DNA of 64,000 nucleotides from Halodesulfurarchaeum sp. HSR-GB (GCF_031432215.1 NZ_JAVKGN010000001.1:868001-932000); one strand, 5' to 3'; numbered from the stretch's first letter, positions 51,898 through 61,365 are shown. Notes: generated from the letters alone by a model not told the origin. Numbers and translations are program-made.

Positions 51898-52536
51898 TCA
51901 GCCAAGCGTTCGGGCGAACCAATCTGCAGCCACGTCGGCCACCTCCTCGAGCTCGTATTCTGCCTCGAAGAGGTGATTGGCTCCCTCGACGACGTGCAGC
52001 GATTTCTCGCAGGTGAGTTCCGCCAGTGCCTGGCGGTTGTATTCGAGCACCTGCGTGTCGGCCCCGCCCACGATGAATAGCGTGGGAGCGGTGACCTCCC
52101 CGAGCACGTCACTCGCCATATCCACCCGGCCACCACGGGAGACGACCGCGTCGATGTCGTCCCGTCTGGCCGCCCCACGCAGCGCCGCGGCTGCGCCGGT
52201 GCTGGAACCGAAGTACCCCACGTGGAGATCCTGGGTGGTTGGCTGCTCTCGCAGCCACTGGGTCACCGCGACCAGCCGATCGGTCAAAAGTGGGATGTCA
52301 AAGCGGTTCTCCCGGATCCGATCCTCCTCCTCGGTGAGAAGATCGAATAGAAGGGTCCCCAACCCCGCCTCGCGAATGACCTCCGCGACGAAGTTGTTCC
52401 GTGGGCTGAGCCGACTCGATCCACTCCCGTGGGCGAATACCACCAGCCCGGGCGCGTCCGCCGGAATCGATAGCGCTCCCGGTAGTTCGACCGTCCCGGC
52501 CGGGATCTGGACCGAATCGCCCGTCGGTTGAGTCAT
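51898..52536 (-). CDS. Alpha/beta hydrolase, dienelactone-hydrolase type
   Basis: A 212-aa serine hydrolase. The oxyanion region reads VVFAHGSGSSRLSPRNN, the nucleophile elbow is GYFGSSTG (GxSxG), and the remaining acid and base are likely in FIVGGADTQV and VEGANHLF. The ATG at 52536 gives a compact family-length protein; the open frame extends 88 codons further upstream over the neighbouring gene and is not used. Its substrate is unknown. It is divergent from the phosphoribosyltransferase gene, with 103 bp between the starts; such hydrolase/PRTase pairs (also as fusions) are known in archaea and bacteria, and this suggests a joint but undefined role. Confidence 0.82.
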   Translation of the reverse strand: MTQPTGDSVQIPAGTVELPGALSIPADAPGLVVFAHGSGSSRLSPRNNFVAEVIREAGLGTLLFDLLTEEEDRIRENRFDIPLLTDRLVAVTQWLREQPTTQDLHVGYFGSSTGAAAALRGAARRDDIDAVVSRGGRVDMASDVLGEVTAPTLFIVGGADTQVLEYNRQALAELTCEKSLHVVEGANHLFEAEYELEEVADVAADWFARTLG

Positions 52537-52639
52537 AGTGGACTTGACACTTTCTAACTGGTTCAGTCCACCTGCTCGTTCCCGAACTGTGGGAAGTGTC
52601 CCCAACCTACAGGGCCGCCGCGGACGAATCTGCCGCCCG

Positions 52640-53272
52640 ATGCCAACGTCTCGATTCAGGGACCGGGCTGACGCGGGCGAACAGCTGGGCGAGGCCCTCC
52701 GAGAGCGGGGGATCGAGGCGGATCTGGTGCTCGCGATACCACGTGGGGGGTTGCCCCTCGGCCGGGCCGTCGCCGACGCGCTCGACGCGCCACTCGACAT
52801 CGCCGTGGCGTCGAAGATCGGCGCGCCGGGAAACCCCGAGTACGCGATTGGAGCCGTCGCGAGTGATGGGACCGTCTGGCGAAACGAGGGCGCGATCCGC
52901 GGGACCCGTGCCGACGAGGAATACTTCGAGCGCGAACGACAGGCGGAGATGGCAGTCGCTCGCGAGAAGGCCGAGACCTATCGCGCCGGTCGGGCTGAGC
53001 CCGAGCTATCGGGCAAGACTGTCGTTCTGGTCGACGACGGCGTGGCGACCGGCTCGACAGTGCGAGCGTGTCTGGCGATGCTCGACGCGGCAGACACAGA
53101 GCGGATCATCCTGGCGGTCCCAGTCGGGCCGCCGGACACGATCCGCGAACTGCGTTCGGTGGCCGACGAGGTGGTCTGCCTCCAGGAGCCCTCGAGTTTC
53201 ATGGGCGTCGGGCAGTTCTACGAGCGGTTCGATCAGGTCACGGACGAGGAGGCGATGGCGTATCTGTCCTGA
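52640..53272 (+). CDS. Phosphoribosyltransferase-domain protein
   Basis: A 210-aa type I PRTase-fold protein. The PRPP-binding motif VVLVDDGVATGSTVRA is clear near residues 128-143, and the N-terminal LVLAIPRGGLPLGRAVADAL is the family's PPi-loop region. The start at 52640, MPTSRFRDRADAGEQL, matches usual members; the frame is open for 34 codons upstream. The substrate base is unknown and these proteins may not be nucleotide salvage enzymes at all. It is divergent from the alpha/beta hydrolase and ends 1 bp before the convergent ATP-grasp gene. Confidence 0.85.
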   Translation: MPTSRFRDRADAGEQLGEALRERGIEADLVLAIPRGGLPLGRAVADALDAPLDIAVASKIGAPGNPEYAIGAVASDGTVWRNEGAIRGTRADEEYFERERQAEMAVAREKAETYRAGRAEPELSGKTVVLVDDGVATGSTVRACLAMLDAADTERIILAVPVGPPDTIRELRSVADEVVCLQEPSSFMGVGQFYERFDQVTDEEAMAYLS

Positions 53273-54568
53273 TCAGGTGTACCGCTCCGGTTCGGGTGAC
53301 AGTTCGGGCTGTTCGAGCATGTTCGTCCGGATCTCGTCTGCCCGGTCGAGCATCTCCTGGTAGTCCTCCCCGAAGAGGTGGAACCGAGCCAACCAGAACC
53401 CGCTCGATCGGGTCTGTTCGATCTCGTCCTCGGGGTCGACGAAGATCTCCACGTCGGTGTCCGGGACGGATCGAGCGTACTCGAAGTCCAGGAACTCATC
53501 GGCCTGGCCCTCGCCGAAGGTGATCACGTGGAACTGGGTCCCCATCGTCTCGTAGTCGGAACCTGGCTCCCAGTCCGGCGCAACCGCCTGGGTCTGTTCG
53601 GGATTGTCGGCGTGGAGATGCATGATCCCCTCGTACACCGAGGTACCGAAGGCCCCCTCGTAGAGCGGTTCCCACACCGACGCCGTCCGGCCGTTGACCT
53701 CGGTGATGACGTGTCGATCGGCGAGTCTGAAGATCTCCACGTTCCAGAAGCTCTCCTCGAAGCCGTGCTGGACGATGGCCTCCCTCGCGATGTCGATCAA
53801 CTCCTCCTGGGCCTCGGTCGGCAACGTCGAGGGTGTGGAGTAGTTGTCGATGGCGAGTGAGCCGTCGTCGTAGTAGTTGTGATCGGAGATGGCCCAGACG
53901 TGCAGCTCGCCATCGGAATCGACCCATCCCTCGACACAGTGCTGCGTCCAGTCCTCCAGGGGCTCCTCGACCAGCATCATGTCCGTGGTCGCGAGGGGAT
54001 AGCGCTCCGTGTCCACGAAGGTGTCGAAGAAGTCCATGAACGGCTCGGTGTACTTCGGAAGCTCTTCGCGAACCGTCTCCATGGCTCGGTCGTATTCCCC
54101 GCGGTCCTCGACCCGGTACTGCAGCAGGGTCATCGTGAGGAAGGGCGGTTTGATGTAGGCCGGGAACCGGGGCTCGTTCCCCCACTCCCCGGTCTCCAGG
54201 TCGATGTAATCGAACCAGGGAACGTTCGGCTGGTGCATCCGGGAGTAGTACTTGTGATCCGCGAGAAAGACGGGTTCGAGCTCGGGACCCGGGAGGTCAT
54301 GACGGTCGACCAGGACGCCGGCAACCAGGTTCGCCACGTCGTGAGAGAAGAGTACCCCGTCGATGTCCTCCCGTTCGACGTAGTCGGAGGCCCGCTCGGT
54401 GTACTCGACCATGTCGAAGTCCGACCCCGGCTGTGGGTAGTCGAAGTCCTCGTCCTCGAACCAGTGGAGGTCGTAGGGTGCATCGACCTTGCCCATGTTC
54501 TCGTGGTCGCGCTCGGTCGGGAGCAGTACCAGCAGGTCGACACCGTCGCCGTTGTCAGGCATACCCAT
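53273..54568 (-). CDS. ATP-grasp domain protein
   Basis: A 431-aa protein. After MGMPDNGDGVDLLVLLPTERDH comes a pre-ATP-grasp part with DIDGVLFSHDVANLVAGVL. The central segment FPAYIKPPFLTMT and the acidic pair region EIFRLADRHVITEVNGRTASVWEP resemble the ATP- and metal-binding parts of carboxylate-amine ligases. The product is unknown. The start at 54568 is chosen because a TATA-like box (minus-strand CTTTATTCA, 54592-54600) is at the right distance for a leaderless transcript. A perfect palindrome, ATGCTATAGCAT (54567-54578), covers the start and could be a regulatory site. Confidence 0.75.
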   Translation of the reverse strand: MGMPDNGDGVDLLVLLPTERDHENMGKVDAPYDLHWFEDEDFDYPQPGSDFDMVEYTERASDYVEREDIDGVLFSHDVANLVAGVLVDRHDLPGPELEPVFLADHKYYSRMHQPNVPWFDYIDLETGEWGNEPRFPAYIKPPFLTMTLLQYRVEDRGEYDRAMETVREELPKYTEPFMDFFDTFVDTERYPLATTDMMLVEEPLEDWTQHCVEGWVDSDGELHVWAISDHNYYDDGSLAIDNYSTPSTLPTEAQEELIDIAREAIVQHGFEESFWNVEIFRLADRHVITEVNGRTASVWEPLYEGAFGTSVYEGIMHLHADNPEQTQAVAPDWEPGSDYETMGTQFHVITFGEGQADEFLDFEYARSVPDTDVEIFVDPEDEIEQTRSSGFWLARFHLFGEDYQEMLDRADEIRTNMLEQPELSPEPERYT

Positions 54569-54698
54569 GCTATAGCATAGCATCGACCTTGAATAAAGGA
54601 GTTATGGTTGCCGGTTTTCACGCGAGGTGTCCGGGTTCGACGGAAATCGATCGACCCTTCCGAAATGTTCATCCGGCGTTCTCCCCTCAATCTATTAA

Positions 54699-56120
54699 AT
54701 GGGAAAATCTCGGGTTTACGACGCGGTCGAGTCGGAGTACGACCGTCTATTGGCGCTCGCACGGGACATCTGGGAGCAGCCCGAACTCGGACTCGAGGAG
54801 GAACACGCGGCCTACCGCCTCCGCACGACACTCGCGGAGGCCGGTTTCGAGGTCGAGCGAGGGGTCGGCGGGATGCCGACGGCGTTCGTCGGGTCCTACG
54901 GGACGGGCGATCCCACGATCGGCATTCTGGGGGAGTACGACGCGCTGCCGGAGCTCTCACAGACGGTTTCGACCTGTCGTGAACCCGTCGAGGTCGGTGC
55001 ACCTGGCCACGGCTGCGGACACAACCTGTTTGGGGTGGCCGGCGTGGGCGCAGCGCTCGCGCTCAAAGACGCGCTCGATCGGGGCGAAATCGAGGGGACG
55101 ATCCGATTCTACGGGACGCCCGCGGAGGAGACCATCGTCGGGAAGGTCTACATGGCCCGGGCTGGCGTGTTCGACGACCTCGACGCGGCGCTCACCTGGC
55201 ATCCCTGTGACGTGACCGGTCCCCAGCGGACCAGTTCGCTCGCCGTCGATTCAGTGAAGTACTCGTTCGAAGGGACCCCGGCCCACGCCGCACAGTCACC
55301 GACGGCCGGCCGGAGCGCCCTCGACGCTGTCCAACTGATGAATACCGGTGTCGAGTACCTCCGCGAACATATCCCCGACAAGGCCCGGATCCATTACACG
55401 ATCTCCGAGGGGGGTGGTGCACCGAACGTGGTACCGGCGGAGGCCACCGCGTGGTACTTCGTGCGCGCGCCGACCCGCCCACAGGTCGATCGGCTCTCGC
55501 AACGCGTCCAGCAGATCGCCGAGGGAGCGGCGCTGATGACGGACACGACAGTGACGCGCAACTACATCACGGGCGCCTACGAGTTGCTCACGAACGACAC
55601 GCTCGCTGATCTCCTGTGGGAGACCTTCGAGGAACTCGGTCCGATCGACTATTCGGCGGCCGATCGGGAGTTCGCTGCCGAACTGCACGACACGATCGAC
55701 GAGGCGACCCTCGATGCCCGGCTCAAGGACCTCCCCGTGGACGCGGCCCGGGCGGTCGAGGGGGAGTCGCTGTATTCGACGCCGCTGGAACGAACTGATG
55801 ACGCGCCGCTCATGCTCGGCTCGACGGATGTGAGCGACGTCAGCTGGATCACGCCGACGGCCCAGTTTCGCGCCGCGTCATGGCCGGTCGGGACCCGGCC
55901 CCACACCTGGCAGGCCGTCGCCGCGAGTGGTGGATTTGGCCGGAAAAGTGCCCCGTACGCCGCCAAGGTCCTCGCCGGGACGGCGTACGATCTGTTTACC
56001 GATCCCGAGCGGCTGGAGGCGGCCTGGACGGAGTTCGAGAACGCGACGGGGGATCGGTCCTACGAGTCGCCGCTTCCGGATGACGCCGAACCGCCCTTCG
56101 GTGTGGGTTTCAGTCCGTAG
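54699..56120 (+). CDS. M20-family amidohydrolase, AbgB-like
   Basis: A 473-aa metallo-amidohydrolase. The metal ligands are in GEYDALPEL, GHGCGHNLFG, YGTPAEET and TWHPCD; a typical lid domain (about 190-310) starts with YSFEGTPAHAAQSP, and the C-terminal DVSDVSWITPTAQFRAASWPVG block is characteristic of AbgB-type members. AbgB splits p-aminobenzoyl-glutamate, a folate breakdown product, so a role in folate salvage is attractive in this folate-rich setting, but other N-acyl or amide substrates are just as possible. It is transcribed alone, 130 bp from the divergent ATP-grasp gene. Confidence 0.85.
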   Translation: MGKSRVYDAVESEYDRLLALARDIWEQPELGLEEEHAAYRLRTTLAEAGFEVERGVGGMPTAFVGSYGTGDPTIGILGEYDALPELSQTVSTCREPVEVGAPGHGCGHNLFGVAGVGAALALKDALDRGEIEGTIRFYGTPAEETIVGKVYMARAGVFDDLDAALTWHPCDVTGPQRTSSLAVDSVKYSFEGTPAHAAQSPTAGRSALDAVQLMNTGVEYLREHIPDKARIHYTISEGGGAPNVVPAEATAWYFVRAPTRPQVDRLSQRVQQIAEGAALMTDTTVTRNYITGAYELLTNDTLADLLWETFEELGPIDYSAADREFAAELHDTIDEATLDARLKDLPVDAARAVEGESLYSTPLERTDDAPLMLGSTDVSDVSWITPTAQFRAASWPVGTRPHTWQAVAASGGFGRKSAPYAAKVLAGTAYDLFTDPERLEAAWTEFENATGDRSYESPLPDDAEPPFGVGFSP

Positions 56121-56126
56121 TTTCAG

Positions 56127-56309
56127 TCACCCCCAGCCGACGAATTTCTCGTATGCAGCGACGACGACGATGGCGATGATCGCCATCGCAGCGACCCGCT
56201 GTGTCGTCCCGAGATTCGCGATGGAGACGAGATAGATGCTGAGGAGCCCTAGGAGTGAGACGATGAGAAACAGCCCCCAGCCCCCGTCGAACGTGTCACG
56301 AGCAGTCAT
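56127..56309 (-). CDS. Small two-helix membrane protein
   Basis: A 60-aa protein of unknown function: MTARDTFDGGWG, then two hydrophobic helices (about 13-32, LFLIVSLLGLLSIYLVSI, and about 38-55, RVAAMAIIAIVVVAAYEKF). Composition and GC are like the host and not like the AT-rich region that follows, which supports a real gene. It ends 6 bp from the convergent amidohydrolase gene. Nothing indicates its role. Confidence 0.6.
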   Translation of the reverse strand: MTARDTFDGGWGLFLIVSLLGLLSIYLVSIANLGTTQRVAAMAIIAIVVVAAYEKFVGWG

Positions 56310-56855
56310 ACGATAGGCTACCAGGGGAACGGTAATAGGTTCTTGCGTGGCGGGCTGGACTGACCTGATAGCGGGTGAGCAACGGCGGTGTCTCCGAGAA
56401 TATGTATACTAAGAATTTTGGCACGTAGTATATATGATTGTTTATAATGTTGGACGGACGGTTTGGGGCTCGGATCTGGCCCAATTTTCTGTGACTGCTG
56501 ATATTTGGCGAAAGAACGGCTTTACTGCCGGTTGAAGGCTCGATAGACGTTCGATTTGTGGATTGTGGCGAAAACTTACTTTTGGCTGTGTCTTTTCTCG
56601 TGGAAAGCCATAAAATGGCGTATAAGTGGCCTTTCAGTAGCAATTAGCCTCGTTTCCGCTCCAATTTTTCCGCCGCCTGTGGCGTGGTATCGTGAATCTT
56701 TATTTAGTATTAGTAAACGATACAAAAACAATTGGAAATTTGGTAGTTTATGAATTGGGATCGTCGCATCTCCCCCGATTGATGGGTGTGGCTGGCCTGG
56801 CGCCTGAATGGGGTGTCTCCGTTATCCTACCAACTGTACGGCTGTTAGGAAATAC
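56310..56855. other. AT-rich intergenic region
   Basis: About 546 bp, much richer in A and T than the flanks, with several TATA-like runs (for example around 56428-56447 and 56697-56712). Two open frames (115 aa on minus, 65 aa on plus) have no haloarchaeal protein character. No stable RNA or repeat was recognised. Confidence 0.4.
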
Positions 56856-57464
56856 TCAGTCGCAGTTACAGCCGCCCCGGTCGAGCAGTTCTTCGATATC
56901 GAACTGTCGGCCACAGTCCTCACAGTAGACCTGGACCTGGACGAGCACTCGCGAGTCGTCCATCGTGATCTCGTTACTTTCGGCGAGGGAATCGAGTTGG
57001 CTACTGGCCACGGCCCGCAATCGCCCGCGGAGGCCCTGGATTCGGTCTCGGGCGCTCCGGACGGGATCAGCCTCGTCAGGCTTGTATTCGGCCCCACGAA
57101 CCTTCTGCAGGTAGGTCCGAACCGCCTGGTAGGAGACCAGGTCCTTGTCGAGCTGGTCGACGTTCACGCCGAGTTCTTCGAGGCGCGTTCTGACGTCGCG
57201 TTCGGTCGCACTGTCGGTTTCCCCCGCGAGTGCCTCGGACACCGTTTGGATTTCACCGTCCAGGGGCCGGTCGCCCCCTCGTGTCAGCGCCGCTTCGACG
57301 ATTCGGCGGTTGACGTGATCGGCTAGCTCCCGAAGGCTCCGGCGCTCGCTTTCCGGGGCCGTCCAGGCAGCTTCCAGCTCCGCACCCAGCCCCGAGAGCT
57401 CGTACTCCTCGATTACCCGCGCGACCTTGCTCGACCGCCCGCGTGAGGGTTCGTCCTCGCTCAT
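56856..57464 (-). CDS. rdfA: RdfA-like rod-determining factor
   Basis: A 202-aa haloarchaeal protein. It starts MSEDEPSRGRSSKVARVIEEYEL and has a helical middle region, a segment GVNVDQLDKDLVSYQAVRTYL, and a C-terminal metal-binding knuckle, CEDCGRQF...CNC. These match the RdfA family; in Haloferax RdfA is needed for the rod cell shape. It starts 3 bp after the end of the SMC-related gene, which is the usual partner of rdfA in haloarchaea, so both should act together. The function in this organism is inferred from the family. Confidence 0.82.
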   Translation of the reverse strand: MSEDEPSRGRSSKVARVIEEYELSGLGAELEAAWTAPESERRSLRELADHVNRRIVEAALTRGGDRPLDGEIQTVSEALAGETDSATERDVRTRLEELGVNVDQLDKDLVSYQAVRTYLQKVRGAEYKPDEADPVRSARDRIQGLRGRLRAVASSQLDSLAESNEITMDDSRVLVQVQVYCEDCGRQFDIEELLDRGGCNCD

Positions 57465-57467
57465 CGA

Positions 57468-59387
57468 TCAGATCTCCGTGATCCGTGGGTACTGCTCGTC
57501 GACCGCCTGTGCGTCCTCGGGCAGCAGCGCGATCACGAGATACGGGGCGTGTGTCTCGAAGTACGAGACCAGTCGAGCGATTCGTTCGCTGTCGAGTGCC
57601 TCGACGGAATCCAGTAGCATGAACGGGACCGTCTCACCAACGTCGTGAACGAGGTACCCGGCCAGGGCAAAGACCAGTCCAGTCACCTCCCGTTCGCTCT
57701 CGCTCAGGTGGCCCACCGTGTCCTCGTAGGCCCGGCCCTGCTGATCGCTCCGAACGACGTGGAGGTCGAACTCGGCCGTGTCACCGCTTTGGGGTTCCCG
57801 ACGTTCGATCCAGATCCTGGCGATGTTCGAATAGTCCATGAGCTCCAGGATCTCGTCCATCCGCTCGTTGAACTCCTCGACGGCCTCGGTTTCGATCCGT
57901 TCGACACGGGTGCGTAACTCGGTGAGTTCCTCGGCGATGGTCTCTCGCTCGGCCTCGAGCTCTTCTTGCCGTTCCAGTTCCGTTTCGATCTCTGCCAGTT
58001 CCGTCTCGATATCGTCCCGTTTCCCGTGTAGCTGTTCGATCTCCAGCTCGAGTCGGTTCGCGCGCTGGTGCAGATCCAGCAGCTCCTCGTGGTTCTGTGC
58101 GAACTCCAATTCCTCGATCTCGGCTTCGGTGGCCTCGATCTCGGCTTCGAGCTCGTCCCGCCGTGTTTCCAGGTCCTCGATCGAACGGGTCCTCGTCTCG
58201 ATCTCCGAGGTGAGCGAGTCGAGTTCTCGCTCGAGGTTCTGCCGCCGGTCGGCTCGCGATTCGAGTTCCGCGATCTCGGCTGAGAGGGTGTCGATCTCGT
58301 CCTCGAGGTCGGTGACCTGATCGAGCTTTTCGGCCCGGAGCTCCCGGAGCCGCTCGATGGTTCCCGTGATCTGGGCCCGTTCGACCTGTGAGCCACAGGT
58401 CCAGCAGGTAACCGTCCCGTCCTCGACGAGCCGGTCCGTGACGTTGCCCGACTCGGCCTGGAACTCGCCCAGCGTGCCCTCCTCTTCGAGCCGGTCCTCG
58501 TTGAACTGAATCAAGTTCTGGAGTTCGCTCACCTCCGTTTCCAGCGTCGATTTCTGGGCCCGGAGCGAGGAGCGTCGGGACTCGAGCTCCTCGCGCTCGG
58601 CGCGGACCGATTCGGGCACCGACTCCAGTTCGGCCTCGATCTCGGCCTGCTCCTCGCGGGCGGCCGAGCGACTCTCCCGCTCCGCGGCGAGTCGGTCGGT
58701 GACCGTGCTGAGTTCCGACCGAAGCGACTGTACCTCCTCGAAGGCCGATTCCAGGGCCGCTTTCGTCTCCTTTGTCTCCGAGAGGTCGGCTTCGGTCCCG
58801 GCGATCTCGTCTCTGACCCCGGCGAGTTTGTTCCGTTTCTCCTCGATGTCGGCCTCCAGTTGGGTGACCTGCTCGGTGAGTTCGGGCCGACGGTTTCGGA
58901 GCCGGTCAAGTTCCGCGAGTTGCTCGTCGATTTGTGAGCGGCGGGCCGTCTTCCGTGTGATCTCGGCCTGGATGGCGGTCGTGTCGATGGGCTCCATGAT
59001 GACCGGCCGCAGGTCCTCGCCGCTGGCGACGGCCCGCCGGGCCGGATTTGTCTCCAGGAGGAAGGCAAAGTGTTCTGCAACGGTCGGATCGTCCAGATAC
59101 GGGTCCCCGCTCCGGTGAATCCCACGCTTCGTTCGCTCGAACCGGCGGGTGTAGGTCTCCCCGTCGACCGAAAGCTCGACGAAGCCCTCGTCCGCGTCGG
59201 CCTTGAGCGCGTTACGGTCACTCCCCAGTGCGGCCATGATCGACCGCAGGAACGAGGTTCGATTCGTCGCGTTCTCACCTTCCAGAACCGTGACGCCCGG
59301 GTTGAGGGAAACGTCCGTCTCGGTGATTCCGCCGACGTTCTCCACGTGCACTTCCACGTGCTCGGTGCTTGATCGAGAGTGACTCAT
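57468..59387 (-). CDS. Archaea-specific SMC-related protein
   Basis: A 639-aa SMC/Rad50-like protein. The N-terminal head begins with EVHVENVGGITETDVSLNPGVTVLEGENATNRTS, a P-loop in which the usual Lys is Arg. Two coiled-coil arms (about 150-300 and 340-520) flank a zinc-hook-like CWTC (about residue 330). The C-terminal head has HLSESEREVTGLVFALAG in place of the ABC signature and LLDSVEALD in place of a Walker B with Glu. It may thus bind but hardly hydrolyse ATP. The ATG at 59387 (MSHSRSSTEHVEVH) is chosen; 16 extra codons upstream are unlike the family. It is co-transcribed with rdfA. Confidence 0.85.
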   Translation of the reverse strand: MSHSRSSTEHVEVHVENVGGITETDVSLNPGVTVLEGENATNRTSFLRSIMAALGSDRNALKADADEGFVELSVDGETYTRRFERTKRGIHRSGDPYLDDPTVAEHFAFLLETNPARRAVASGEDLRPVIMEPIDTTAIQAEITRKTARRSQIDEQLAELDRLRNRRPELTEQVTQLEADIEEKRNKLAGVRDEIAGTEADLSETKETKAALESAFEEVQSLRSELSTVTDRLAAERESRSAAREEQAEIEAELESVPESVRAEREELESRRSSLRAQKSTLETEVSELQNLIQFNEDRLEEEGTLGEFQAESGNVTDRLVEDGTVTCWTCGSQVERAQITGTIERLRELRAEKLDQVTDLEDEIDTLSAEIAELESRADRRQNLERELDSLTSEIETRTRSIEDLETRRDELEAEIEATEAEIEELEFAQNHEELLDLHQRANRLELEIEQLHGKRDDIETELAEIETELERQEELEAERETIAEELTELRTRVERIETEAVEEFNERMDEILELMDYSNIARIWIERREPQSGDTAEFDLHVVRSDQQGRAYEDTVGHLSESEREVTGLVFALAGYLVHDVGETVPFMLLDSVEALDSERIARLVSYFETHAPYLVIALLPEDAQAVDEQYPRITEI

Positions 59388-59490
59388 TACCTGGATGTCC
59401 GCGCAGAAGCCTAAGTATCTACTGGTCGAAAACACCGTGTCCGGGGCGCGTTTCTATAACAACAGTACAGTTGTGAAGGTAATCGACCGT

Positions 59491-60288
59491 CTACTGATTC
59501 GGGCCGGCCGTCCGGACCTGGTTTTCGGTAACCGGTCGGGTCCCCTCGTAACTCAGATCGATGTTGAGTTTCCCGATCTTGTACCGGAGGGTCTCGGTCA
59601 CGTCGTCGAGGCGCTCGTCGGTGAACCTGAGGGAGGGGCCGGCGACGACGATCGTCCCGTAGAACCGGTCCTCGTTGTCGATTACCGGGGCCGAGATCGT
59701 CGTGACGTTCTTGATGATGGTCTCGTTCCCGTGGGCGAATCCCTGCTCCCTGATCGCCTCGAGTTCGGCGGTGAAGGCGGCCCGACCGACCGAGTTGTCG
59801 ATGGGAAACTCGATCTGGTCGATGATCGCCGCCCGCCGGGGTTCGGGGAGGTGCGCGAGGGTCAACTTGCCTTCCGGGGTGGTGTGCAGGTCCGTCGTGA
59901 ACCCGATATCGACCTCGGTTCGGATGCCGTCTTTGCCCGAGACTGAACCCACAAACACGAGTTTCCCCTGTGACTCGACGACGTAATTCACGCTTTCGCC
60001 GGTCTCTTCGGCGAGTTCAGCGAGTAATGGTTCGACGTGTCCGTAGATCGTTCGCCCCTGGCGAACGGCCCCGCCGAGGGTCAGAAACTGGAGACTGAGG
60101 TGATAGTCGTTGGTCTCGTCCTGTTCCAGATAGCCACGGTCCCTGAGGGTGGCGAGATGGCCATGAATGGTGCTTTTCGGCATGTCGAGTGCGGAGGCCA
60201 GCTCCGAGACACCGGCGCCGTTCCGGACTTGGATGGCTTCGACGATGTCGAACAAGCGGTCGACCGCCCGGATCGGTGCGTGCGCCAT
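59491..60288 (-). CDS. IclR-family transcriptional regulator
   Basis: A 265-aa regulator. Residues 1-65 form a winged helix-turn-helix (AVDRLFDIVEAIQ, VSELASALDMPKSTIHGHLATL), and the rest is an IclR effector domain with GESVNYVVESQGKLVFVG, HTTPEGKLTLAHL and TISAPVIDNEDRFYGTIVVAG. Effectors of IclR proteins are small metabolites. It lies 126 bp from the DUF1638 gene on the same strand and near the MFS/UroD genes, so it likely controls this right-hand locus and possibly the left-hand methyl-transfer genes. Confidence 0.92.
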   Translation of the reverse strand: MAHAPIRAVDRLFDIVEAIQVRNGAGVSELASALDMPKSTIHGHLATLRDRGYLEQDETNDYHLSLQFLTLGGAVRQGRTIYGHVEPLLAELAEETGESVNYVVESQGKLVFVGSVSGKDGIRTEVDIGFTTDLHTTPEGKLTLAHLPEPRRAAIIDQIEFPIDNSVGRAAFTAELEAIREQGFAHGNETIIKNVTTISAPVIDNEDRFYGTIVVAGPSLRFTDERLDDVTETLRYKIGKLNIDLSYEGTRPVTENQVRTAGPNQ

Positions 60289-60414
60289 AGTGGAAGTGGG
60301 GTTCCAGCAGTTGAAAAGGGTTATCGTCCGGGTTCTGTCCCTCGATATTGGCGAATACGGGTTCGAGAAGCCGGGAGCACGGCGATGCTCTGTTCGAACC
60401 TAGCGAACGTGTGC

Positions 60415-61236
60415 TCAGGGATGCTGTGGCCCCGTCCGGAAGCCGGATTCCGGGGGAACCGGCGTTCCCGGCTCGACGGTGAGGACCTCCGGAACCGACG
60501 TTGGCGCCGTGAGAATCGCTTCGAGTGGTTTCGTCGTTCCCGTCTCGACGGTCAGGGAAACCTCACGGGGTTCGTCTGCGGGGATATCATTCGCGAGGAA
60601 GTCACGGAAGTCTTCGGCGTACTCGTGGTGGAACGGGGAGAGCAGTCCCGTATCGACTAACACGACGTGGCGGTAGGTCCCGATCACCTGCCGGAGGAGC
60701 TTTGCCGGGTCGGTGCCCATGTGTTCGCTCCGTGCGGCGGCCTGCTGGATCTTCTCGCTTTTCGGCCAGGAGACTCGCATGTCCGGATCCGCCCGTTCGG
60801 CCTCCTCGAACCGTTCGACGAGATCGTTCAGTTTGCCCGCGTACGCGTTGAAGACTTTGTAGGAGTCGACGGCCACGTCGATCCAGCCCCGCGTGAGGTA
60901 GTAGGTCCCTCCGTTCTTGCGTTCGCCGCCGGGGCCATTGGGCTGCTGGTCGAGATGTAACTCGATGCAGTCCCGACCTCGATAGACGTGCAGTGGCACT
61001 GACTTGGTCTGTAACCCCTCCAGGGCTCCGGGATCGTGGTAGACGACGGTAACCGAGTCGACGCCCTGGGATTCGAGTTCGTCGATCCGCTCCTGAAGCA
61101 GCTCGTGGGCCGTCTCCGATTCGGGAGCGTGGATCGGGAACTCGTGGTACCACTGGGGGACGTAGGCGACCGCCGCGTCCGGCACGAGCCGGGGAATTTC
61201 GGGGTACAGCGTTTCGCAGGCGACGATTCCGTTCAT
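60415..61236 (-). CDS. DUF1638-family protein
   Basis: A 273-aa protein that starts MNGIVACETLYPEIPRLVPD and has VPQWYHEFPIHAP, VTVVYHDPG and GTYYLTRGWIDVAVDSYKVFN. This arrangement matches DUF1638, a family of unknown function often found next to corrinoid-dependent methyltransferase genes of the MttB/UroD type. The Cys near the N-terminus and the histidines in the next 40 residues could bind metal or corrinoid, but that is not shown. It is divergent from the MFS gene, with 129 bp between starts. Its place here, close to a UroD-family methyltransferase, repeats the association. Confidence 0.75.
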   Translation of the reverse strand: MNGIVACETLYPEIPRLVPDAAVAYVPQWYHEFPIHAPESETAHELLQERIDELESQGVDSVTVVYHDPGALEGLQTKSVPLHVYRGRDCIELHLDQQPNGPGGERKNGGTYYLTRGWIDVAVDSYKVFNAYAGKLNDLVERFEEAERADPDMRVSWPKSEKIQQAAARSEHMGTDPAKLLRQVIGTYRHVVLVDTGLLSPFHHEYAEDFRDFLANDIPADEPREVSLTVETGTTKPLEAILTAPTSVPEVLTVEPGTPVPPESGFRTGPQHP

Positions 61237-61329
61237 AGTCCACGTACGACGCTTCGGTGTTTAAACTCTTGTCCTCGGGAGGCTGCCGACCGAAAGCGAG
61301 CCGTTTCTTGGGAATAGGTAACAATCAGT

Positions 61330-61340
61330 AATTATAAGTC
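61330..61340 (+). promoter_or_regulatory. TATA box of the MFS gene
   Basis: An AATTATAAGT-type box is centred about 30 nt before the ATG at 61366. The spacing is typical of leaderless haloarchaeal transcripts. Confidence 0.5.
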
Positions 61341-61365
61341 CAGGTGAGCAGAACCCGAATTCGGA

